Below the pieces are notes generated by a model. It was not told where the DNA came from, did not search any database, and saw only the letters and a list, made by a program, of their open reading frames with translations. This document shows, piece by piece, positions 7,464 through 14,056 of a DNA stretch of 20,636 nucleotides. The DNA comes from UBA8437 sp963580005 (GTDB lineage Bacteria > Planctomycetota > Planctomycetia > Planctomycetales > Planctomycetaceae): positions 1 through 20,636 of the forward strand of contig CAUZJR010000028.1 of the NCBI GenBank assembly GCA_963580005.1. Direction: 5' to 3'. Every line of letters begins with the position of its first letter. The stretch's first letter is position 1. Made by a program: the position numbers and the translations under genes.

Positions 7464-8891
7464 ATGTCGTCTCACAACTTGCCTCTGCTGTTGGCCGTCC
7501 TGGTGGGAACTGCGGTGTCGGCCAGTGCGGCCGAGCCGGTTCCCGAGCCGGTTCCCGAGCCGGTTCCCGAGGCGGTACCGGGGACCGACTGGCGGCAGTT
7601 CCGCGGAGCGGGTGCATCGGGAGTCGGCCGCGGGTATCCGCTGCCCTCGAACTGGAATGTCGAGACCGGAGACGAGGTGGCATGGCGGACTCCGATCCCC
7701 GGCCTGGGCCACTCGGGTGTGATAGTCGCCGGCGACCGGGTCTTCGTCACGACCGCCGTCAGTGGCCGCGAGGACGCTGGGGTCAAGGTGGGGATCTACG
7801 GCAACATCGCCTCGGTCGACGACAAGACCAGCCACTCGTGGCGACTCTACTGCCTGGACCGAAACACCGGTGATGTGGCCTGGAGTCGGTGCCTGCACCA
7901 GGGCATCCCGCTCATCAAGCGACACACCAAGGCCACTCACGCCAACTCAACCCCCGTCACCGACGGTCGCCGCATCGTGGTCTCGCTCGGGTCCGAGGGC
8001 CTTTACTGCTTCGACCTCAACGGCAAACGGATCTGGAAACAGGACCTCGGGCTACTCGATTCGGGCTACTACAAGGTCCCCGCTGCCCAGTGGGGATTTG
8101 GCAGTTCCCCGATCCTGTTCCAGGACACCGTGATCCTGCAGTGCGACGTCCAGCAGGGCTCGTACCTGGCCGCCTTTTCACTCGAGGACGGTCGCCAGTT
8201 GTGGGGCATCGGTCGCGACGATGTGCCCACCTGGAGCACTCCAACTCTGTGGCGGCACGGCGAACAGGTTCAGCTGGTCGTGGCCGGTTACCGGCATTCG
8301 GGAGGCTACGATCCTGCTACCGGACGCGAGATCTGGAAACTGACCGGCGGTGGCGACATCCCCGTCTGCACTCCGATCGTCTCCGGCGACCTGGTGATTC
8401 TCAGTTCAGCACACGGACCCAGTCGGCCCCTGCGAGCGGTCCGCTTCGCAGCCACCGGTGACATCACCCCCAAGTCGACCACCGGCTCGACCGAACACAT
8501 CGCCTGGAGCCTGCCTCGCGACGGCATCTACATGCAGACACCCATCCTGGTTGACGGGCTGCTGTACGCCTGCCGCATGAACGGGGTGTTGAGTTGTTAC
8601 GAGCCGAAGACCGGTGAGCGGATTTACCGCGAGCGGGTTGGTGGCGGAGTCGGATTTACCGCCTCACCGGTCGCCGGTGACGGCAAGCTGTACTTTGCCA
8701 GCGAGGACGGCCAGGTCCACGTCGTGGCCACGGGCAAGACCTACAAGCACTTGGCCACCAATCCACTCGGCGAACAGTGCATGGCCACCCCTGCACTCTC
8801 GGGTGGACTGCTGCTGCTTCGCGGCCAGCACCACGTGACCGCCGTCGGCACCCCGTGCTGCCTTCCCGATTCGACCACCGCGGCCCGCTGA
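7464..8891 (+). CDS. Exported PQQ-like beta-propeller protein
   Basis: A 475-aa protein with a Sec signal peptide (residues 1-22, ending SASA) and then a Pro-Glu-Pro-Val repeat at 24-38. The mature part opens with WRQFRGAGASGVGR, the usual opening of planctomycete PQQ_2/outer-membrane-protein-B-like propellers. It continues with blades of the type LYCLDRNTGDVAW, LYCFDLNGKRIW, LAAFSLEDGRQLW, YDPATGREIW, LSCYEPKTGERIY and a final HVVATG. These blades form a seven- or eight-bladed scaffold. Such proteins are usually annotated as PQQ-dependent dehydrogenase-like, but there is no evidence here for cofactor binding. ATG at 7464 was chosen because the signal peptide fits; TTG at 7449 is in frame but neither has a strong ribosome site. 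It heads the plus-strand group 7464-11024, 53 bases before the next gene. Confidence 0.88.
   Translation: MSSHNLPLLLAVLVGTAVSASAAEPVPEPVPEPVPEAVPGTDWRQFRGAGASGVGRGYPLPSNWNVETGDEVAWRTPIPGLGHSGVIVAGDRVFVTTAVSGREDAGVKVGIYGNIASVDDKTSHSWRLYCLDRNTGDVAWSRCLHQGIPLIKRHTKATHANSTPVTDGRRIVVSLGSEGLYCFDLNGKRIWKQDLGLLDSGYYKVPAAQWGFGSSPILFQDTVILQCDVQQGSYLAAFSLEDGRQLWGIGRDDVPTWSTPTLWRHGEQVQLVVAGYRHSGGYDPATGREIWKLTGGGDIPVCTPIVSGDLVILSSAHGPSRPLRAVRFAATGDITPKSTTGSTEHIAWSLPRDGIYMQTPILVDGLLYACRMNGVLSCYEPKTGERIYRERVGGGVGFTASPVAGDGKLYFASEDGQVHVVATGKTYKHLATNPLGEQCMATPALSGGLLLLRGQHHVTAVGTPCCLPDSTTAAR
7533..7580 (+). repeat. 12-bp tandem repeat GAGCCGGTTCCC x3 plus a diverged copy, in frame
   Basis: Three perfect copies at 7533-7544, 7545-7556 and 7557-7568 are followed by a diverged unit GAGGCGGTACCG at 7569-7580. 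They encode the Pro-Glu-Pro-Val linker directly behind the signal peptide of the PQQ-like protein. The unit can be read as four variable bases plus CGGTTCCC, the same eight-base core found in the repeat at 10149-10184. Confidence 0.9.
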
Positions 8892-8944
8892 GCCGCTGAG
8901 CCCCATCGCAATCTTCCCGGCACACTGCCACACAGGAACCCTCC

Positions 8945-9472
8945 ATGCTCCGCAACGGACTGGCCGCTCTGGCTGGCATGGTCGCCGCCGTGATCGTGAC
9001 GACGCTCCTGCAGTTCGTTGCCCACCGCGTCAACCCATCCTCGCCGGAGCTGACCGAAGCGGTCCGGAACATCTACGGCGAAGATCCCGTCAAGATCGAG
9101 GAGGCTCGCCAGGTCTTTGCCCGCGAGCTGCCCAAGCACCCGCTGCAACTGGTCCTGGTCATCGTTTCGCACGCACTGGGCACCCTCTTCGGTGCACTGA
9201 TCGCCGTGCGAGTCTCACTCGACGCCCACATCGTCCCGGCATCGATCGTGGGAGGCCTGATGCTGATGGGCGGCATCGCCAACGTGATGCTGATTCCGCA
9301 TCCGACGTGGTTCAATGCCGTCGACCTGCTGGTTTACATTCCCGCCGCACTGCTGGCCTACAGGCTTGTCGCCCCAAGAGCGACCGACGATCCGGCTGGC
9401 GGCTTGTCCGAGCCCACCCAGGAGCAAGACGACGGGGGATCGACGACAGACATCACACCGGTCGCATCGTGA
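8945..9472 (+). CDS. Hypothetical four-helix membrane protein
   Basis: A 175-aa protein that I do not recognise. AGGAA at 8934-8938, six bases before the ATG, supports the start. Four hydrophobic segments are visible: about residues 4-26, 66-89, 94-117 and 122-142. Between the first two lies a charged, probably extramembrane loop (about 30-64) with Glu/Lys/Arg, and the tail (145-175) is acidic and Pro/Thr-rich. The small-residue pattern in helices 2 and 3 (GTLFGALIAVRV, GGLMLMGG) suggests tight helix packing. Its stop overlaps the start of the next gene (GTGA), and it follows the PQQ-like gene by 53 bases, so it probably belongs to the same transcript as the cyanophycinase-like peptidase. Function unknown. 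Confidence 0.8.
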   Translation: MLRNGLAALAGMVAAVIVTTLLQFVAHRVNPSSPELTEAVRNIYGEDPVKIEEARQVFARELPKHPLQLVLVIVSHALGTLFGALIAVRVSLDAHIVPASIVGGLMLMGGIANVMLIPHPTWFNAVDLLVYIPAALLAYRLVAPRATDDPAGGLSEPTQEQDDGGSTTDITPVAS

Positions 9473-10098
9473 GCGAGGCCGTCGTTGACGCCACCGGCGA
9501 CCGGTTGACAACCGCCAGGTCTCGCCTGGCGAGCTGCCACCAGGAGATCCGGCGGTTGCGTGGCATGAGGTGGCGGCGGGCCTGGACACGGGGTCGGGTC
9601 AACAGCGAACTGAAGCTGGTGCTGCCGTTGCTGAGGTTGCGTGAGCGGATTCCCGACGCGTTCTGGCGGATCTTCGTGCTGGTCATCGGCACATCGGCCT
9701 TCGTCGCCGTCGCCTTCCTGGCCACTCGCGATACCTACTACACCAGCACCGCCGTCGGCGCCGCCGCCGCCCTCGCCGCAGCAGCCTTCACGCTGCTCGT
9801 GCTGCTCCCCACCGACTCACTGCTCGATCGACGACGCCTGGTGCTCTCACAGGTTGCCTCCTCGGAAGACTACGAACACCAGAACGTCTGCTCGCAACTC
9901 CGGTTCCTCTGCCAACGCCGCGACACCGTTCGGTCACAACTGAAACTGATGCGGCAACAGGCCGAGGATGCGAAACGGGGGTGGAAAGTCCCCGACATTC
10001 CTGCTGAAGAACCCGCTGAAGAGCCTGCCGACGGATCCAGCAGCCCCGCTCCGCCCAACACACCCGCCCTGCCCACTCAACAGGAGAGTCCCACGTGA
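9469..10098 (+). CDS. Hypothetical membrane protein with a C-terminal coiled coil
   Basis: The start is taken at GTG 9469, which overlaps the preceding stop as GTGA; the frame is open further upstream, but that part lies inside the previous gene. The 209-aa product has a basic N-terminal region rich in Arg (about 12-62, likely amphipathic helix), two transmembrane segments (about 65-85 and 95-113, the second mostly Ala), and a charged helix with coiled-coil character (about 119-168, Gln/Arg/Leu-rich). It ends in a Pro/Glu/Ser tail from 175 that contains a doubled PAEE. The arrangement is that of a helical hairpin with both ends on the same side of the membrane. No family recognised. The stop overlaps the GTG of the cyanophycinase-like gene by GTGA, so the three genes 8945-11024 are likely translationally coupled. 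Confidence 0.75.
   Translation: MSEAVVDATGDRLTTARSRLASCHQEIRRLRGMRWRRAWTRGRVNSELKLVLPLLRLRERIPDAFWRIFVLVIGTSAFVAVAFLATRDTYYTSTAVGAAAALAAAAFTLLVLLPTDSLLDRRRLVLSQVASSEDYEHQNVCSQLRFLCQRRDTVRSQLKLMRQQAEDAKRGWKVPDIPAEEPAEEPADGSSSPAPPNTPALPTQQESPT
10003..10026 (+). repeat. Imperfect 12-bp duplication encoding PAEE-PAEE
   Basis: GCTGAAGAACCC (10003-10014) is followed by GCTGAAGAGCCT (10015-10026), identical at 10 of 12 positions, and then by a decayed third unit. It encodes the repeated Ala-Glu-Glu-Pro in the C-terminal tail of the preceding membrane protein. Its reverse complement contains GGGTTC, loosely like the other repeats here. Confidence 0.55.
10082..10086 (+). promoter_or_regulatory. Ribosome binding site of the cyanophycinase-like gene
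   Basis: AGGAG lies eight bases before GTG 10095, inside the end of the upstream gene. It decides for the GTG start, which also gives a complete signal peptide. Confidence 0.7.
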
Positions 10099-11024
10099 AG
10101 CGGCATTCTCACACTCGCTTCCTACTTGCCTGCTACCTGCTGCTGGCCTTTTCGGTTCCCTTTTCGGTTCCCTTTTCGGTTCCCTGTCCGGTCCACGCCG
10201 ACGATACCGAGGGTCCCAGGCGGGGCACGTTGCTGATCGTTGGTGGAGGTGGCAAGCAGGCCGCGGCGATCTTCCGCAAGTTCGTCGACTTGGCCGGAGG
10301 TGCCCAGGCCCGGATTGTGATCGTCCCCACTGCCATCTCATCGGATCCCAAGTACGACTACCAGAACCCCGCAGTCGCCAAGTTCGCCCGCAACACGATG
10401 AAACTCAAACACCTCACCGTGCTGCACACTCACGACCGCAAACTGGCCAACACAAAAGAATTCGTGAGGCCGCTGAAGAAAGCCGACGGTGTCTGGTTCA
10501 CCGGTGGACGGCAGTGGCGGATCGCCGACTCGTACCTGGGCACCCGCTCGGAACGGGAATTCCACCGGGTGCTGAAGCGGGGTGGAGTGATCGGCGGATC
10601 CTCGGCGGGAGCTTCGATCCAGGCCGATTTCCTGGTCCGAGGTGACTCGAAAACCAACACGATCATGATCGGGGACCACCAGCGAGGGCTGGGGTTCATC
10701 GAAAACTGTGCCATCGATCAGCACGTCATCAAGCGGGGCCGGCAGATGGGACTGGTGCGGGTGCTGGATGATCCCGATGGGAAGATGTTGAGGCGGTTCG
10801 ACCGCGAGGACCTGCTGGGGATTGGTATCGATGAGGATTCCGCGATCATCGTTCGCAAGCACACGTTCGAGGTGTTCGGCAAGCCGGATGCGGCGGTCCT
10901 GGTCTACGATCCGCAGGGCTGGACGGCCGGGACACCCGATGCAAAGAAGTACATCACGCTGAAGCTGGGAGCCCGCTACAACATGAAGAAACGGCGTGTG
11001 CTGCAACCGGCGGCGAAGCCCTAG
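10095..11024 (+). CDS. Secreted cyanophycinase-like peptidase (family S51)
   Basis: The 309-aa protein starts at GTG, overlapping the previous stop as GTGA. It has a Sec-type signal (basic MKRHSHTR, hydrophobic 9-32, likely cut after VHA at 35). The mature part matches cyanophycinase/S51 peptidases: GTLLIVGGGGK (44-54), the PTAISSDP segment (78-85), GGRQ (137-140) and the nucleophile elbow GGSSAGAS (167-174) with Ser170 as likely nucleophile. The conserved DQH (208-210) and a GIGIDEDSAI stretch (242-251) follow. Classical cyanophycinase (CphB) is a cytoplasmic serine exopeptidase that releases beta-Asp-Arg from cyanophycin; exported homologues (CphE type) act outside the cell. Whether this enzyme cuts cyanophycin is not shown, since many S51 homologues have other or unknown substrates. 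No cyanophycin synthetase lies in the window. Confidence 0.87.
   Translation: MKRHSHTRFLLACYLLLAFSVPFSVPFSVPCPVHADDTEGPRRGTLLIVGGGGKQAAAIFRKFVDLAGGAQARIVIVPTAISSDPKYDYQNPAVAKFARNTMKLKHLTVLHTHDRKLANTKEFVRPLKKADGVWFTGGRQWRIADSYLGTRSEREFHRVLKRGGVIGGSSAGASIQADFLVRGDSKTNTIMIGDHQRGLGFIENCAIDQHVIKRGRQMGLVRVLDDPDGKMLRRFDREDLLGIGIDEDSAIIVRKHTFEVFGKPDAAVLVYDPQGWTAGTPDAKKYITLKLGARYNMKKRRVLQPAAKP
10149..10196 (+). repeat. 12-bp tandem repeat TTTTCGGTTCCC x3 plus a diverged copy, in frame
   Basis: Perfect copies lie at 10149-10160, 10161-10172 and 10173-10184; TGTCCGGTCCAC follows as a decayed unit. They encode Phe-Ser-Val-Pro repeats within the C-terminal half of the signal peptide of the cyanophycinase-like protein. 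The last eight bases of each unit, CGGTTCCC, are identical to those of the array at 7533-7568. Confidence 0.9.
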
Positions 11025-11032
11025 CCACAGCA

Positions 11033-11059
11033 GGGACTGGCTCCGCAGGTGCCTGTCCC
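11033..11059. repeat. REP-like imperfect palindrome between convergent genes
   Basis: The arms GGGACTGGCTCC (11033-11044) and GGTGCCTGTCCC (11048-11059) flank a 3-base loop and pair except for two T-T mismatches. It begins 9 bases after the stop of the cyanophycinase-like gene and ends 10 bases before the stop of the convergent DUF1501 gene. Symmetric mispairs in a GC-rich stem are typical of REP-type hairpins; the similar GGGACAGGCACC motif is, from memory, frequent as a dispersed repeat. It could also end transcription from either side, although no T-run follows. Confidence 0.65.
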
Positions 11060-11069
11060 CGCTGCCTGC

Positions 11070-12509
11070 TTAGAACAGCTCGGCGATCGGTTCGCCGCCG
11101 TCCTCGAGCATGAATCTCGGGCGGCCACGCGGGTCGATGTACTGAGAATCCAGCGGCACCTCCATGTGACGATAGATCGTCGCGGCGATGTCACCGGGCA
11201 GGATCGGCCGGTCCTTCAGGTGGCTGCCGTCGGTGACGGTCGAGCCAAGTGTCTGGTTGTGGTTCAGTCCACCGCCGGCCATGCACATCGACATCACCAC
11301 CGGCCAGTGGTTCCGGCCGTCGGTACTGCCCTGGGTGCCCATGTTCGGTGTCCGACCGAATTCGCCCATCGCGATCACCAGCGTGTCGTCCAGCAGGTCA
11401 CGCTTCTCGAGATCGGTGACCAGGGTCGTCAGCAGGTGGTCAAACAGAGGCAACAGGTCGCCCAGCCCCTTGGTGATGCCACCGTAGACACAGCCGGGGA
11501 TTCCGTGAGTGTCCCATGTGCCCGAGGCGGTGTGGTAACTGAGATCAAGCGTCACGAAGCTCGAACCGGCCTCGACCAGCCGCCGGGCCAACAACGCCTG
11601 CTGGCACCACAGGTGCTTGCCATACGACTTGATCGTCGCCTGGTCTTCCAGCGTCAGGTCGAACGCGTCGCGAGCCTTTCGGCCCAGCAGCATGTCGACC
11701 GCCTTGGCACGATACGCGTCGACGGCATCAAGTGAACCACGCTGGTCGATGTCGCGACGCAGGCGATCGAATTGCTGTACCAGCTGCTGCCGATTCTTCA
11801 CCCGGCCCACGTTGACCCCATCGGGGAACTGGAACAGGTCGGCGCCGGACATCTGCCCGGTGTCCTTGCCGGCTTTGTCGTAAACCGGCAGCTTGGCGGC
11901 CTGGTTGGCGATGAACGGGTCGTGCTGCTTGCCCAGCCAGCCACCGATGGCCATGTGCCACGGGTGACGCTGGAAGCCGACATAGGCCGGCATGCCCGGA
12001 TCGTTGGCTCCTCGGTGCTTGGCCACGAATGACCCGATTGCCGGGTACATCCGCCCGTGCTTGTTCCGCCTCGGAGCCGCCTCGCGGTGCCCGGTCTGGA
12101 ACGCCATATTCGGCTCGTGGTCACTCTTGTGAGCGTTCACCGATCGCATCATGGTGAACTTGTCGAGCATCGCGGCCTGCTTGGGCAGGCGGTCGCAGAT
12201 GAAGATGCCCGGCTGGGCCGTCTGGATCACGCCAAACGGGCCACGGTTGTTGAACGGACGATCCGGCTTCGGATCCCACGTGTCGATGTGACTCGGGCCA
12301 CCACACATCCACAACAGAATCACCGACTTGCGCGAACCCATCGGGCGACCCGTCTGAGCCGCGCGAGCACGCTCGGCCAATAGTGCCGGCAGGCTCAGCC
12401 CCGCCAGCCCCGCCATCGATGCCTTCATCATGCCCCGCCGGTCGAGGTGCATCAGGCCCTCGCGGAGACGTGGATTAAAACTGGTGAAGGCGTGGTCGTG
12501 AGCGTGCAT
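11070..12509 (-). CDS. DUF1501 domain-containing protein (second copy)
   Basis: A 479-aa member of the DUF1501 family (alkaline phosphatase/sulfatase-like fold, reaction unknown). The first ATG is at 12509; an in-frame TTG at 12527 is less likely and neither has a clear ribosome site. The N-terminus is long (about 20 residues, four His) before a twin-arginine-type signal (LDRRGMMKASMAG, then GLSLPALLAE). Landmarks are MCGGPSHIDTWDPKP at 68-82 with the family's His intact, SDHEP at about 129-133, TWDTHG, MGEFGRTP and GRNHWP near the C-terminus, and LPGDIAATIYRHM. This places it in a different subgroup from the two other DUF1501 proteins here, which end in DFHATLLHLLG-type motifs and are paired with PSCyt1 genes. 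It follows the second PQQ-like gene by 107 bases on the same strand. Confidence 0.9.
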   Translation of the reverse strand: MHAHDHAFTSFNPRLREGLMHLDRRGMMKASMAGLAGLSLPALLAERARAAQTGRPMGSRKSVILLWMCGGPSHIDTWDPKPDRPFNNRGPFGVIQTAQPGIFICDRLPKQAAMLDKFTMMRSVNAHKSDHEPNMAFQTGHREAAPRRNKHGRMYPAIGSFVAKHRGANDPGMPAYVGFQRHPWHMAIGGWLGKQHDPFIANQAAKLPVYDKAGKDTGQMSGADLFQFPDGVNVGRVKNRQQLVQQFDRLRRDIDQRGSLDAVDAYRAKAVDMLLGRKARDAFDLTLEDQATIKSYGKHLWCQQALLARRLVEAGSSFVTLDLSYHTASGTWDTHGIPGCVYGGITKGLGDLLPLFDHLLTTLVTDLEKRDLLDDTLVIAMGEFGRTPNMGTQGSTDGRNHWPVVMSMCMAGGGLNHNQTLGSTVTDGSHLKDRPILPGDIAATIYRHMEVPLDSQYIDPRGRPRFMLEDGGEPIAELF

Positions 12510-12616
12510 AAGACCGGTCCGGGCCAAGTGCCTTACATCAACGTCTGTTTATCCTAGCAGGCTTATCGGCCATTGTTGGACAAACGGCCAAGGGGATCGA
12601 GGCCAAAACGGACGCT

Positions 12617-13885
12617 TCAATCGGCCTCCGTCCCGAGCAGGTAGACCGCCTGATCGCTGCGGAACAGCAGCTGGCCGCGCGACGGGACCGGCGAGGCGTT
12701 GGTCCGCGTCTTGTCGTCGGCAAAGACGTTGTGGGCCAGCATCTGGAACTTCGGGCCCGCGGCAATCACGAAGGTGCCGTTGTGCTGAGACGTGTAGTAG
12801 AGCTTGCCGTCGCCGAGGATGGGTGAGGACCAGATCCGGCCGGGTCGGGGTTCGAGTCGCTTCTGGTAGACGATCTTCCCGGTCGCCGCGTCCTGACAAA
12901 ACACCGAGCCGTTGCTGTCATGAGCCCAGTACAGGTGGCCTTCGTGGTAGATGGGCGACGAGACATTCGAACCCTTGTTCAGTCTCCAGACACCATGCGA
13001 CTTCGTGACGTCTCCGCGACCACCCACCTTCACCGCCAGCGACGTGTGTCCGCCGCCGATGATGTAGGCGACGCCCTTGTGAGCCACCACGCTGGGGCAG
13101 ACGTAGCGATGCACTCCGTCTGCGTTCCAGAGCTTCTCGCCGCTGAGGGGATCCAGGCCCAGAACCCGGCCCGAGATGCTGACCACAAGTTCCGATCCGC
13201 CCGCGGTCGACTTTGTGATCACCGGGGTATTCCACGAGGAGGACATCCCGCCGGTCTTCCACACCTGCCGACCCGTCTTCTGGTCCAGGGCCACCATCGA
13301 ACCGCTCTCGACACTGGCGTTGACGATCACCAGCCCCTGATACAGCACCGGTGACGTCCCCGAGCCCCACCCGTTTGTGCGGCCGCCCACGTCGGCATGC
13401 CACACCTGCTTGCCGTCGAGGTCCAGGCAGTACACGCCGCTTTTTCCCAGGAACAGGAACAGACTCTTGCCGTCGGTCGCCGGGGTACTGGCCGCGTATC
13501 CGTGGTAGGACCCCTCGCCAGAGTACCTGTGCTCGGGCAGCTTCGGCTCGAATCTCTTCGTCCACAATTCCTCGCCGGTCTTGCGGTCCAGGCACAGCAG
13601 GTGTCGATTGAGCTGCTTGGGGTCTCCCTGGCCCGGCTCGAGCCCGTAACCGGTGTAGCAGGTCACATAGACTCGCTCGCCCACGACCAGCGGACAGGAC
13701 GTTCCCGGTCCCGGTGTCGGAGTCTTCCAAGCCACGTTCTTCCCCGTGGCCCAGGCCGTCGGCAGGCTGCCGGAGGTGACCCTGGCGTCACCATTGGGTC
13801 CTCGCCAACCGGTCCACTCGGCGGCGGACAGTGTCGAAACGGACAGGGCAATCGCGAGGAGCGATGCGAGCAGTTGGCGGGCCAT
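12617..13885 (-). CDS. Exported PQQ-like beta-propeller protein (second copy)
   Basis: The 422-aa product begins with a Sec signal peptide (MARQLLASLL, hydrophobic to about 20, ending LSA). AAGGA at 13893-13897, seven bases before the ATG, fixes the start; the frame remains open upstream to 14593, but that stretch overlaps the divergent PSCyt1 gene. The mature protein opens with WTGWRGPNGDARV, followed by repeated propeller blades: LLCLDRKTGEELW, VYCLDLDGKQVW, MVALDQKTGRQVW, VLGLDPLSGEKLW, VFCQDAATGKIVY. It resembles the PQQ_2/outer-membrane-protein-B-like propellers common in planctomycetes; whether it is catalytic or a scaffold cannot be told. It is only distantly similar to the propeller at 7464-8891. 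Divergent from the PSCyt1 gene at 14057, with a 171-base shared upstream region. Confidence 0.88.
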   Translation of the reverse strand: MARQLLASLLAIALSVSTLSAAEWTGWRGPNGDARVTSGSLPTAWATGKNVAWKTPTPGPGTSCPLVVGERVYVTCYTGYGLEPGQGDPKQLNRHLLCLDRKTGEELWTKRFEPKLPEHRYSGEGSYHGYAASTPATDGKSLFLFLGKSGVYCLDLDGKQVWHADVGGRTNGWGSGTSPVLYQGLVIVNASVESGSMVALDQKTGRQVWKTGGMSSSWNTPVITKSTAGGSELVVSISGRVLGLDPLSGEKLWNADGVHRYVCPSVVAHKGVAYIIGGGHTSLAVKVGGRGDVTKSHGVWRLNKGSNVSSPIYHEGHLYWAHDSNGSVFCQDAATGKIVYQKRLEPRPGRIWSSPILGDGKLYYTSQHNGTFVIAAGPKFQMLAHNVFADDKTRTNASPVPSRGQLLFRSDQAVYLLGTEAD

Positions 13886-13955
13886 GGTCGAGTCCTTTTC
13901 TGGGCGTGTCCCTCGGGCGGGCTGCACCTGCTGTGATTCTTCAGCAGCAGCAGCA

Positions 13956-13997
13956 TTCCCCGCCCGGCACGCACAGCATGCCCTACCGGGGCGGGAA
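13956..13997. other. GC-rich hairpin in the divergent intergenic region
   Basis: TTCCCCGCCCGG (13956-13967) can pair with CCGGGGCGGGAA (13986-13997): ten of twelve positions match directly, or nine pairs form with one bulge. GGCA/TGCC (13966-13969 and 13980-13983) offers a competing inner stem. A CTGCTG/CAGCAG pair (13928-13933 and 13942-13947) and a CAG4 run lie next to it. The 171-base region between 13885 and 14057 must hold the promoters of both flanking genes; I see no convincing -35/-10 boxes. Confidence 0.4.
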
Positions 13998-14056
13998 AGG
14001 CCAATCCGAGACCGCCATGCGTGCCATGAGGTTTCAGGTTGCTGTAGATTGGCTGT

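Noticed and set aside
12510..12616. Possible terminator or promoter between the second propeller and DUF1501
   Set aside because: Only a GGCC/GGCC four-base stem around TTGTTGGACAAA can be drawn; no promoter boxes or T-run are convincing.
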